DNA of 13,721 nucleotides from Polaromonas sp. (GCA_023259235.1 JAHFQQ010000066.1:1-13721); one strand, 5' to 3'. Shown: positions 1-6,893, counted from the first letter of the stretch. Translations and numbers: made by a program. The notes: a model not told the origin generated them from the letters alone.

Positions 1-933
1 CATGCAGTGGGGGCCACAATGCGGAATTTGAATACGGGCATTCTTTCAGCAGTGCCGATCTACTTGCCACCGTTGCAAGTCCAGCTTGAAATCGCAGCGT
101 TGCTTGGTGCCTTCGACGACCGCATCGCCCTCCTGCGCGAAACCAACGCCACGCTCGAAGCCATCGCCCAGGCGCTGTTTAAGTCGTGGTTTGTCGATTT
201 CGACCCCGTTCGCGCCAAGCTGGAAGGCCGCGCCCCCGAATGCATGGACGAGGCCACAGCGGCGCTGTTTCCTGATGCGCTGGATGAGTCGGAGTTGGGG
301 TTGGTGCCAAGGGGGTGGCGGGTACTGCCTATTGGTGACGCTGTTGAAGCTGTTGGTGGTGCGACGCCAGACACGAAGACCACAGCCTATTGGGAACCAG
401 CAATTCATTGCTGGACTACACCAAAAGACCTGTCTGGCATTGCCGCCCCCGTGCTGCTGAATACCGAGCGCAAACTCAGCGATCAAGGCTTGGCAAAGAT
501 CGGTTCCGGCGCACTGCCTATTGGCACCTTGTTGCTTTCGTCGCGGGCACCGATTGGATACTTGGCACTGGCGCAAATCCCGCTGGCGATCAATCAGGGC
601 TATATCGCTATGCCGCCCGGCGGTTTGCTGCCGCCCTTGTACATGCTGTTTTGGTGCAAACAGAACATGGAAAACATCAAAGGCGGGGCCAATGGATCAA
701 CCTTTATGGAGATCAGCAAGAAGGCGTTTCGACCCATTCCGGCACTCGTACCATCACCAGAAGTCGTGAAAGCTTTTGTAGACGTAGCAGGCACACTGTT
801 TGATCGGTTAATTGAAAACGAGAAGCAAGCCCAAACCCTAGCCACCCTGCGCGACACCCTGCTTCCCCGCCTAATCTCGGGCCAGTTGCGGCTGCCAGAG
901 GCGCAAGCCAGCGCCGATGCGGCGCTGGCATGA
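1..933 (+). CDS. hsdS: Type I restriction-modification specificity subunit HsdS (5' end outside window)
   Basis: DNA-recognition subunit of a type I restriction-modification complex; in this family it binds the split target site and positions HsdM and HsdR. The frame is open from base 1, so the first half (TRD1) is missing. Visible in order: the end of TRD1 with PLPP-like IYLPPLQVQ, the central conserved coiled-coil (LEAIAQALFKSWFVDFDPV, about residues 50-70 of the visible part), a second target-recognition domain starting near GLVPRGWRVLPIGD (about 100-225), and the distal conserved helix with TLATLRDTLLPRLISGQL near the C-terminus. Stop is TGA at 931-933. Next comes a 192-bp gap and then fic and hsdR on the same strand. 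hsdM is presumably upstream, outside the window. Family assignment is firm; the recognised DNA sequence cannot be read from this. Confidence 0.93.
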   Translation, partial: HAVGATMRNLNTGILSAVPIYLPPLQVQLEIAALLGAFDDRIALLRETNATLEAIAQALFKSWFVDFDPVRAKLEGRAPECMDEATAALFPDALDESELGLVPRGWRVLPIGDAVEAVGGATPDTKTTAYWEPAIHCWTTPKDLSGIAAPVLLNTERKLSDQGLAKIGSGALPIGTLLLSSRAPIGYLALAQIPLAINQGYIAMPPGGLLPPLYMLFWCKQNMENIKGGANGSTFMEISKKAFRPIPALVPSPEVVKAFVDVAGTLFDRLIENEKQAQTLATLRDTLLPRLISGQLRLPEAQASADAALA

Positions 934-950
934 ACCCAGCGCCCACAGTT

Positions 951-1012
951 ACTATGCTTTTGATAGCTGCCTGCGCAGATTCCACGGGGGCTACAGGCCA
1001 ATTTATTGCCAA
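951..1012 (+). repeat. Dispersed intergenic repeat, copy A
   Basis: Copy of the repeat shared with 12396-12454 (same orientation) and with 3450-3516 and 10845-10912 (opposite orientation). The core GATAGCTGCCTGCGC lies at 962-976, followed by CCACGGGGGCTACAGGCC. It lies just after the hsdS stop and carries no ORF. The alignment was made by eye; substitutions between copies are frequent, so these are old copies. Confidence 0.7.
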
Positions 1013-1033
1013 AAATATGGCCGCTACACCGTC

Positions 1034-1062
1034 ATGTATAAAAAATCGTGTTTTCTATACAT
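1034..1062. promoter_or_regulatory. AT-rich inverted repeat between hsdS and fic
   Basis: The arms ATGTATAAAAAA (1034-1045) and TTTTCTATACAT (1051-1062) pair over 12 bp with one mismatch around the 5-nt loop TCGTG. It stands out as AT-rich in a GC-rich locus and lies 63 bp before the fic start. It could be an operator, a promoter region (TATACA is -10-like) or a transcript hairpin. No T-run follows, so a terminator is less likely. The role is inferred from position only. Confidence 0.4.
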
Positions 1063-1125
1063 ATAACGGCTAACATGCAAAGAATTCTTTAGTAGCTATA
1101 CACGTCGCCCCACCCAGGCTTGCCC

Positions 1126-2208
1126 ATGTCCGCACTCACGCCGCTTGAACAACTCAACCCTGCCCGGTTCGAGACGCCTGCCATCCTTAAAAAGCTGGCC
1201 AGCAGCAGCCGCAAGCTGGCCGAGCTGAAGGGCATTGCGGCCTCCATTCCCAACCAGGGCATTCTGATCAACACCTTGGGCCTGCAAGAGGCCAAGGACA
1301 GTTCGGAAATTGAGAACATCGTCACCACGCACGACGAGCTGTTCAAAGACGATGTGCTGCCCGAGTCGTTTGCCAACCCTGCCGCCAAAGAAGTGCTGCG
1401 CTACCGCCAGGCGCTGCGGGTCGGGTTTGAGCAGGTGCGTGCCAGTGGCTTGCTCACCTGCAACCACATCGTCGAAATTCAGGGCGCGCTGGAGCGCAAC
1501 AACGCCGGCTTTCGCAAGTTGCCGGGCACGGCGCTGAAAGACGGCGGCGGGCAAACCATTTACACCCCGCCGCAAGACCCGGCGGAGATTGTGGCGCTGA
1601 TGGGCTCGCTGGAGCGCTTCATCAACGACGCTGATCGGTTCGATGCCGACCCTTTGATCAAGATGGCGCTGATCCACCACCAGTTTGAGAGCATCCACCC
1701 CTTCTACGATGGCAATGGCCGCACCGGGCGCATTGTGAACGTGCTGTATCTGGTGAAAGAGGGCCTGCTGGACATTCCGGTGCTGTACCTCAGCAACCAT
1801 ATCGTGCGCCACAAGGCAGACTACTACCGCCTGCTGCAAACCGTGCGCGATGAAGACACCTGGGAGGATTGGGTGCTGTTCCTGCTGGAGGCGGTGGAGC
1901 AAACAGCCGGGCAAACCATCACCACGGTGCAGGCCATCAAAACGGCGCTGTTTGATTACAAGCAGCGCATTCGCGCGGACTACAAGTTTTACAGCCAGGA
2001 CTTGATCAACAACCTGTTCATGCACCCGTACACCAAGATTGAGTTTGTGCAGCGGGACTTGGGTGTGTCTCGCATCACCGCCACCAAATACTTGGAAGCA
2101 CTGACCGAAGGCGGGTTTGTGCAAAAGCAAAGAATCGGGCGCGGCAACTATTACGTCAATCTGGCTCTGAATGCAGTTTTGCAAGGCCAGCCTCAAGGCA
2201 CGCCATGA
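1126..2208 (+). CDS. Fic family protein (class II, Fic_N + Fic + C-terminal winged helix)
   Basis: Fic enzymes usually transfer AMP from ATP to a target hydroxyl. The catalytic motif is complete: H191-P-F-Y-D-G-N-G-R-T-G-R202 matches HxFx(D/E)GNGRxxR. An N-terminal Fic_N region (about 15-90) carries S59-S-E-I-E63-N64, matching the class II inhibitory motif (S/T)xxxE(G/N), so the enzyme is probably autoinhibited. The target-binding flap is likely GGQTIYTPPQ (141-150). The C-terminal 60 residues (VQRDLGVSRITATKYLEAL) look like a winged helix. I chose ATG 1126 (360 aa) over TTG 1120 because Fic_N proteins begin about here; a weak AGG lies 7 nt upstream. The stop overlaps the hsdR start as ATGA, suggesting translational coupling. 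The target is unknown. No separate antitoxin gene is seen, as expected for class II. Confidence 0.93.
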   Translation: MSALTPLEQLNPARFETPAILKKLASSSRKLAELKGIAASIPNQGILINTLGLQEAKDSSEIENIVTTHDELFKDDVLPESFANPAAKEVLRYRQALRVGFEQVRASGLLTCNHIVEIQGALERNNAGFRKLPGTALKDGGGQTIYTPPQDPAEIVALMGSLERFINDADRFDADPLIKMALIHHQFESIHPFYDGNGRTGRIVNVLYLVKEGLLDIPVLYLSNHIVRHKADYYRLLQTVRDEDTWEDWVLFLLEAVEQTAGQTITTVQAIKTALFDYKQRIRADYKFYSQDLINNLFMHPYTKIEFVQRDLGVSRITATKYLEALTEGGFVQKQRIGRGNYYVNLALNAVLQGQPQGTP

Positions 2209-4496
2209 CCGAAGACCAACTCGAACGCGAAACCCTCGCCTGGCTGCAGGATGTGGGCTACACGCATGTCTGCGGCCCGGACATCGCTCCTGACGGCCCC
2301 ACGCCAGAACGGGCGAACTACCGCCAGGTGCTGCTGACATTTCGCCTGCGCGAGGCCATCCACAGGCTCAACCCCGGCATCCCCACCGCCGCCCGCGAAG
2401 ACGCGCTCAAGCAGGTACTCGACCTGGCCATTCCCGTGCTGCTGTCGGCCAACCGGCATTTCCACCGCCTGCTGGTGGGTGGTGTTCCGGTTCAGTACCA
2501 AAAGGACGGCGAGACGCGCGGCGACCTTGTGCGCCTGATCGACTGGGCCGAGCCTGCCAAAAACGACTGGCTGGCGGTGAACCAGTTTTCCATCCGCGGC
2601 CCGCACCATACGCGCCGGCCCGACATCATCCTGTTCGTCAACGGCCTGCCGATGGTGCTGGTCGAATTGAAGAACCCGGCCGACCTGAATGCCGATGTGT
2701 GGAAGGCGTACGACCAGATCCAGACCTACAAAGAGCAGATTCCCGACGTGTTCCAGACCAACGAGATGCTGGTCATCTCCGACGGCACCGAGGCGCTGCT
2801 GGGGTCGCTCTCGGCTGACCCGGAGCGCTTCATGGCCTGGCGCACCATCGACGGCGTCACGCTGGACCCGCTGGGCGAGTTCAACGAACTGCAGACGCTG
2901 GTGCGCGGCGTGCTGGCGCCGCAGTACCTGCTGGACTACCTGCGCTACTTCGTGCTGTTCGATGACGATGGCGGCATCGTCAAGAAGATCGCGGGCTACC
3001 ACCAGTTCCACGCGGTGCGCGCCGCCATTGCGCAGGTGGTGGCGGCCTCACGACCCGGCGGCAGCCAGAAGGGCGGCGTGGTCTGGCACACACAGGGCAG
3101 CGGCAAGAGCATCACCATGACTTGCTTTGCCGCGCGGGTAATGCAAGAACCGGCGATGGAGAACCCCACCATCGTGGTGATTACCGACCGCAACGACCTG
3201 GACGGCCAGTTGTTCGGCGTGTTCAGCCTGGCGCAGGACCTGCTGCGCGAGCAGCCGGTGCAGGCGCACACGCGGCAGGAGCTGCGCACGCTGCTGGCCA
3301 ATCGTCCATCGGGCGGCATCGTGTTTGCCACCATCCAGAAGTTCATGCCGGGCGAGGACGAGGACACGTATCCGGTGCTCTCCGAGCGCCACAACATCGT
3401 GGTGATCGCCGACGAGGCGCACCGCACGCAGTATGGTTTCGAGGCCAAGCTTAAGACACGAAAAGTACCTCTAGCCCAGGCAGGGCGTGCGCAAGTAGCT
3501 ATCAACCCCGTAGCAACCGGCGATGGCGCCGTGACGCCGTACCGCGCCAAGTTGGCGCCGCCCGCGTATGCCGTGGAGCGCTACCAGGCCGGCTACGCGC
3601 AGCATCTGCGCGACGCGCTACCGCATGCGACCTTCGTGGCCTTCACCGGCACGCCGGTCAGCAGCACCGACCACGACACGCGCGCCGTGTTCGGCGACTA
3701 CATCCATGTCTATGACATGCAGCAGTCGCGGGAGGACGGCGCTACCGTGGCCATCTATTACGAGTCGCGCCTGGCCAAGCTCAGTCTCAAGCAGGATGAC
3801 CTGCCGCTGATCGATGACGAGGTGGACGAACTGGCCGAAGACGACGAAGAGAGCCAGCAGGCCAAGCTCAAGAGCCGCTGGGCCGCTCTGGAAAAGGTCG
3901 TCGGCGCTGAACCGCGCGTTGCCAGCGTGGCAGCCGACTTGGTGAGCCACTTTGAGCAGCGCAACGCCGCGCAGACCGGCAAAGCCATGGTGGTCGCCAT
4001 GAGCCGCGACATCTGCGTGCATCTGTACAACGAAATCATCAAGCTGCGCCCTGACTGGCATGACGCCGACCCTGAGAAGGGGGCCATCAAGATCGTCATG
4101 ACCGGCTCGGCCAGCGACAAGGCCCTGCTGCGCCCACACATCTACAGCACTCAGACCAAGAAGCGGCTGGAAAAGCGCTTCAAAGACCCCGCTGACCCTC
4201 TACGCATGGTGATCGTGCGCGACATGTGGCTCACCGGCTTTGACGCGCCCTGCGTTCACACCTTGTACGTGGACAAGCCCATGAAGGGCCACAGCCTGAT
4301 GCAGGCCATCGCCCGTGTCAACCGGGTCTTCAAGGACAAGCAGGGCGGCCTGGTGGTGGACTACATCGGCATCGGCCGCCATGAAGGAATACACGGCCAG
4401 CCAGGGTCGAGGCCGCCCCACGGTGGACGCGCACGAGGCGTACAGCGTGCTGATGGAGAAGATGGATGTGTTGCGCGCCCTGCTGCACGGCTTTGA
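2205..4496 (+). CDS. hsdR: HsdR N-terminal fragment (HSDR_N nuclease + SF2 helicase)
   Basis: 763 aa, genuine to about residue 724. The HSDR_N nuclease has the PD-(D/E)xK signature D140 ... E154-L-K156 (RRPDIILF ... VLVELKNP). Superfamily 2 helicase motifs follow: Walker A TQGSGKS (296-302), DEAH (403-406), TGTP (481-484) and motif VI QAIARVNRVF before residue 710. After DYIGIG (residue 724) the frame goes wrong: the last 39 residues are out-of-frame sequence. Residues 417-450 are an extra in-frame segment between DEAHRTQYGFEAKL and the region before TGTP. Start ATG overlaps the fic stop by 4 nt. All catalytic motifs are intact, but the C-terminal region expected to hold HsdR to the methylase core is detached. 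Confidence 0.9.
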   Translation: MTEDQLERETLAWLQDVGYTHVCGPDIAPDGPTPERANYRQVLLTFRLREAIHRLNPGIPTAAREDALKQVLDLAIPVLLSANRHFHRLLVGGVPVQYQKDGETRGDLVRLIDWAEPAKNDWLAVNQFSIRGPHHTRRPDIILFVNGLPMVLVELKNPADLNADVWKAYDQIQTYKEQIPDVFQTNEMLVISDGTEALLGSLSADPERFMAWRTIDGVTLDPLGEFNELQTLVRGVLAPQYLLDYLRYFVLFDDDGGIVKKIAGYHQFHAVRAAIAQVVAASRPGGSQKGGVVWHTQGSGKSITMTCFAARVMQEPAMENPTIVVITDRNDLDGQLFGVFSLAQDLLREQPVQAHTRQELRTLLANRPSGGIVFATIQKFMPGEDEDTYPVLSERHNIVVIADEAHRTQYGFEAKLKTRKVPLAQAGRAQVAINPVATGDGAVTPYRAKLAPPAYAVERYQAGYAQHLRDALPHATFVAFTGTPVSSTDHDTRAVFGDYIHVYDMQQSREDGATVAIYYESRLAKLSLKQDDLPLIDDEVDELAEDDEESQQAKLKSRWAALEKVVGAEPRVASVAADLVSHFEQRNAAQTGKAMVVAMSRDICVHLYNEIIKLRPDWHDADPEKGAIKIVMTGSASDKALLRPHIYSTQTKKRLEKRFKDPADPLRMVIVRDMWLTGFDAPCVHTLYVDKPMKGHSLMQAIARVNRVFKDKQGGLVVDYIGIGRHEGIHGQPGSRPPHGGRARGVQRADGEDGCVARPAARL
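3453..3554. repeat. In-frame insertion inside hsdR carrying repeat copy C
   Basis: A 102-bp segment (34 codons, K417 to L450) sits between two short direct repeats, GCCAAGCT (3444-3451) and GCCAAGTT (3546-3553). Its first part, on the minus strand, resembles the dispersed repeat: TTGATAGCTACTTGCGCA reads leftward from 3504, followed by GGGCTAGAGG. It contains no stop in the hsdR frame. It lies between the DEAH box and the TGTP motif, where relatives known to me have a short linker. That comparison is from memory. Confidence 0.55.
4369..4384 (+). other. Frameshift junction in hsdR
   Basis: Frame one reads DYIGIG up to 4376. The conserved continuation A-M-K-E-Y-T-A-S begins at 4378 in the next frame. 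HsdR proteins normally have about four or five more residues (of the type xELKx) between these two points, so the simplest explanation is a small deletion, net 11 or 14 nt, leaving one extra C at 4377. There is no long homopolymer that would suggest polymerase slippage. Confidence 0.7.
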
Positions 4497-5403
4497 CTAC
4501 AGCGGCTTCCTGGCCGGCGGGCACCGGACGCTGGCCGGTGCAGCCAACCATGTGCTGGGCCTCAAAACGGGTGAAACCCGGGATGGCAAGAAGCGCTTTG
4601 CCGACACTGCGCTGGCCATGAGCCAGGCCTTCACGCTGTGCTGCACGCTCGATGAAGCCAGGGCGGTGCGTGAAGAAGTTGCTTTCATGCAGGGTGTCAA
4701 GGCCATCCTGACCAAGAAGGAAACCTCGGCCGAGAAGCGCACCGACGAGGCCCGTGAACTGGCCATCCGCCAGATCATCAGCCAGGCGGTGGTGTCCGAG
4801 AGCGTGGTGGACATCTTTGACGCGGTGGGTCTGGACAAACCCAATATCGACCTGCTGGACGACGAGTTTCTGGCCCAGGTGCGCAATCTGCCGGAGACGA
4901 ACCTGGCGGTTGAGTTGCTGGAGCGTCTGCTGGAAGGTGAAATCAAGAGCCGCTTCGCCAGCAACGTGGTGCAGAACCGCAAATTTACCGAGCTGCTGGC
5001 CAGCGTCATCACCCGTTACCAGAACCGCTCCATCGAGACGGCACAGGTGATGGAAGAGCTGGTGCAGATGGCCAGGAAGTTCCGAGAGGCAGCGTCGCGT
5101 GGCGAGCAACTGGGCCTGACCGAGGATGAGGTTCGTTTTTATGACGCTCTGGCCAACAACGAATCAGCCGTGCGTGAGCTTACCGACGAAACCCTGAAAA
5201 AGATCGCCCACGAGCTGACCGAGAACCTGCGTCAAAACCTGACGGTGGACTGGTCAGAACGCGAAAGCGTGCGGGCCAAACTGAGGTTGATGGTCAAGCG
5301 CATCCTTCGCAAGTACAAGTACCCGCCTGATCTGCAGGACGCGGCGGTGGAGCTGGTGCTGCAGCAGGCGCAGGTGATGGGGGAAAGCTGGGCAATTGCC
5401 TAG
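4381..5403 (+). CDS. hsdR: HsdR C-terminal fragment (EcoEI_R_C / DUF3387-like)
   Basis: 340 aa if read from ATG 4381 (MKEYTASQGRGRPTVDAHEA). The frame is open further upstream, but those residues are a shadow of the helicase frame. The content is typical of the C-terminal region of HsdR: LLHGFDYSGF near the start, then a long helical part, with FYDALANNESAVREL and KLRLMVKRILRKYKYPP near the end. In type I enzymes this region contacts the methylase core. No Shine-Dalgarno sequence precedes 4381, so independent translation is doubtful, although restart after the broken upstream frame is possible. The stop TAG at 5401 is 12 bp before the protease-like gene. Confidence 0.85.
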   Translation: MKEYTASQGRGRPTVDAHEAYSVLMEKMDVLRALLHGFDYSGFLAGGHRTLAGAANHVLGLKTGETRDGKKRFADTALAMSQAFTLCCTLDEARAVREEVAFMQGVKAILTKKETSAEKRTDEARELAIRQIISQAVVSESVVDIFDAVGLDKPNIDLLDDEFLAQVRNLPETNLAVELLERLLEGEIKSRFASNVVQNRKFTELLASVITRYQNRSIETAQVMEELVQMARKFREAASRGEQLGLTEDEVRFYDALANNESAVRELTDETLKKIAHELTENLRQNLTVDWSERESVRAKLRLMVKRILRKYKYPPDLQDAAVELVLQQAQVMGESWAIA

Positions 5404-5415
5404 CGGGAAATAATC

Positions 5416-6021
5416 ATGGGACTGGAAGACAGGGACTGGTATCGCAAAGCACGGAGTGAGCGGGAAAAGCAGCACCGGATTGACGAAACGCGGGCCAAGT
5501 TTTCCGGGTTTTCGCGTCAACATCTGGGTGCGAAAACTGTGTCGCCGATGAAGACCGGATTCATCCCGATGATGATCTTCTGGTGCGCGGTCATGGGGCT
5601 TCTGTACATGCTGATGACGCACTACCTCAAGCCCAGGCAAGCGCAGATACTGGCCAATGGTGACCTGGTGATCAATCAGTCACGGGACGGTCATTTCTAC
5701 ACCACGGGCACCATCAACGGCAGAGAGGCCAACTTCATGGTCGATACCGGGGCAACCATGGTTAGCGTGAGTGAAACGTTCGCCCAGAAAGCATTCATTC
5801 GCGGCGGTGTGCCCACCACGTTCAGGACCGCCAATGGCGAACAGCTCGGGCGCGTTGTGGAGGGCGTGGGTGTGTCCATCGGTCCAGTGAGCGTTACCAA
5901 CGTCAAAGTGGGTGTGGGCCTGCGCATGGGTGATGAAAACGAGGCCCTGCTGGGTCAGTCGTTCCTGTCGAAATTCGACATTACGGTGATCAAGAACCAG
6001 ATGGTCCTGCGGTCGCGGTGA
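5416..6021 (+). CDS. Membrane-anchored retropepsin-like aspartic protease (TIGR02281-type)
   Basis: 201 aa. A charged cytoplasmic N-terminus (GLEDRDWYRKARSER) is followed by one hydrophobic segment at about 48-68 (GFIPMMIFWCAVMGLLYMLM). The rest is a clan AA aspartic protease fold with active site F-M-V-D110-T-G112-A-T and a downstream A-L-L-G-Q-S-F-L motif (177-184). As a single-lobe enzyme it would need to dimerise, as retropepsins do. The positively charged N-terminus before the segment suggests the catalytic part lies in the periplasm. Start ATG 5416 has GGGAAA 7 nt upstream and lies 12 bp after the hsdR stop, so it may be read through from the restriction operon. Its substrate is unknown and a link to restriction is only positional. 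Confidence 0.85.
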   Translation: MGLEDRDWYRKARSEREKQHRIDETRAKFSGFSRQHLGAKTVSPMKTGFIPMMIFWCAVMGLLYMLMTHYLKPRQAQILANGDLVINQSRDGHFYTTGTINGREANFMVDTGATMVSVSETFAQKAFIRGGVPTTFRTANGEQLGRVVEGVGVSIGPVSVTNVKVGVGLRMGDENEALLGQSFLSKFDITVIKNQMVLRSR

Positions 6022-6079
6022 GCGGTAGTGTTCTACAGCCCATCGCAAAAGTGTCACGGAAAGTGTCACATGGAACCCC
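6022..6079 (+). other. Short gap with paired direct repeat; possible remnant of a coding sequence
   Basis: Two near-adjacent copies of AAAGTGTCAC (6048-6057 and 6060-6069) lie between the protease-like gene and the tRNA terminator. Read as +, the frame through them gives KVSRKVSHG and ends at TAG 6096. This recalls the basic tails of some tyrosine recombinases, but I cannot verify that from the sequence. Otherwise I see no gene here. Confidence 0.3.
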
Positions 6080-6119
6080 AAAAAGACAAAAGGGTTAGCA
6101 GGCACGTACCGGCTAACCC
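6080..6119 (-). terminator. Rho-independent terminator after tRNA-Pro
   Basis: Minus-strand hairpin with perfect 8-bp arms GGGTTAGC/GCTAACCC (6112-6119 and 6092-6099 on the plus strand), which can extend inward by two G-C pairs. It is followed on the minus strand by TTTTGTCTTTTT (6091-6080). It lies 10 bp after the tRNA 3' end and closes the minus-strand cluster. The stem could also stop plus-strand transcripts arriving from the protease-like gene, but no T-run follows in that direction. Confidence 0.85.
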
Positions 6120-6129
6120 CCGTCAATTA

Positions 6130-6206
6130 TGGTCGGTGTGAAAGGATTCGAACCTTCGACCCCTTGCACCCCATGCAAGTGCGCTACCAGGCTGCGCCAC
6201 ACACCG
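6130..6206 (-). tRNA. proL: tRNA-Pro (anticodon GGG)
   Basis: 77 nt with encoded CCA. The acceptor stem CGGTGTG/CACACCG pairs perfectly and is followed by discriminator A and CCA. D-arm GCGC...GCGC, anticodon stem CTTGC/GCAAG with loop ATGGGGT, giving GGG at positions 34-36, and T-arm GAAGG-TTCGAAT-CCTTT. It reads CCC and CCU codons, like E. coli proL. It follows the MerR-like gene on the same strand by 36 bp and is followed by a strong terminator. Its 3' end points to the accessory block, the usual geometry when tRNA genes serve as integration sites. Confidence 0.97.
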
Positions 6207-6242
6207 ACAAGCGCTGAATTATAGCGCGACGCCGGTTACGGC

Positions 6243-6716
6243 TCAGTAATTGAGGCTGAGCAGCTCGCGGATTTCAGACAGTTCGCGGCGCAACAATTGC
6301 AGCCGTTCGGCGCCTCCGGCGGGAAGATCAGCACCCTCCAGCAGGCCGTCTTCAAAACCCACGGAGTCCTGAAAATCACCCATCACCGAATCTCCCGCTT
6401 CGAGCACGTCAATGCCGTCAAGCATGACTTCGCCGTTGCGTCGCTTGTCACGTTCGGTTTGAACAATCTCCTGCAGCTTGTTGCGGGCACCGCTGATGGT
6501 GAACCCCTGGTCATACAGCAGATCACGAATGCGCCGGATCATGAGCACTTCGTGATGCTGGTAATAACGGCGGTTGCCACGCCTTTTCATTGGTCGCAGC
6601 TGCGTAAACTCTTGCTCCCAATATCGGAGCACGTGAGGTTTTACGCCACATAAGTCACTGACCTCGCCAATGGTGAAGTAGCGTTTGGCGGGAATTGGAG
6701 GAAGGGTTTTTTCCAA
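6243..6716 (-). CDS. MerR-family transcriptional regulator
   Basis: 157 aa. An N-terminal MerR winged helix (YFTIGEVSDLCGVKPHVLRYW, about 13-33; wing RRGNRRYYQHHEV) is followed by a helical dimerisation part (RIRDLLYDQGFTISGARNKL) and an acidic tail with a final helix (LQLLRRELSEIRELLSLNY). No cysteine cluster typical of metal sensors is seen in the tail. This gene regularly follows ihfA in proteobacteria and its effector is not known to me. The only start available is TTG 6716, because TAA directly precedes it in frame and the next ATG is inside the HTH. I see no good Shine-Dalgarno sequence before it. A -10-like TATAGT (minus strand, 6758-6753) suggests it may have its own promoter in the 177-bp gap to ihfA. 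Confidence 0.92.
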   Translation of the reverse strand: MEKTLPPIPAKRYFTIGEVSDLCGVKPHVLRYWEQEFTQLRPMKRRGNRRYYQHHEVLMIRRIRDLLYDQGFTISGARNKLQEIVQTERDKRRNGEVMLDGIDVLEAGDSVMGDFQDSVGFEDGLLEGADLPAGGAERLQLLRRELSEIRELLSLNY

Positions 6717-6838
6717 TTAAATCAATGCGCTAATGAGGAAACTTCCAAATCTACTATAAGTTGAAAGCAAGCGCAAAAAATTAAACCCGATTTTTGAAAT
6801 CTGTTGTTTTGTCACGCAAGTAACGTAAAGTCACATAT

Positions 6839-6885
6839 CAAAGCGCACCGAATGCCCGGCACCGGCCCACAAAAGAAGCGCTTTG
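6839..6885 (-). terminator. Hairpin downstream of ihfA (possible terminator)
   Basis: Perfect 8-bp inverted repeat CAAAGCGC (6839-6846) and GCGCTTTG (6878-6885) enclosing a GC-rich stretch with its own CCGG pairing. It starts 9 bp after the ihfA stop. It lacks a T-run on the minus strand, so it may be a weak or Rho-assisted stop, or an RNA-stabilising 3' end. Confidence 0.35.
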
Positions 6886-6893
6886 CCCGCGCG

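Larger units (their letters stand above)
2205..5403 (+). pseudogene. hsdR: hsdR, type I restriction endonuclease R subunit, disrupted by a frameshift
   Basis: The whole hsdR reading runs across two frames. The first is 2205-4376 (nuclease and helicase), the second 4378-5403 (rest of the C-terminal region). Together they give about 1065 codons, in the normal range for HsdR of this branch. HsdR is the motor and nuclease of the type I complex: it translocates DNA with ATP and cuts away from the recognition site. Both parts remain well conserved with normal codon use, so the break looks recent, or is a sequencing or assembly error. An additional in-frame insertion lies at about 3453-3554. The two pieces are described separately. 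Confidence 0.85.

Noticed and set aside
1089..1106. Possible fifth repeat copy around TAGTAGCTATACAC before fic
   Set aside because: Matches only about 8-9 bases of the core on the minus strand, with no GG-rich half; could be chance.
1096..2340. 414-codon minus-strand ORF opposite fic
   Set aside because: Composition-driven shadow: low-complexity H/Q/V/R-rich translation, no motif, and it lies fully opposite a gene with clear Fic motifs.
4315..4380. Start of the HsdR C-terminal piece at 4315 instead of 4381
   Set aside because: Residues 4315-4377 in that frame (WWWTTSASA-like) are an out-of-frame reading of conserved helicase sequence; homology begins at 4378.
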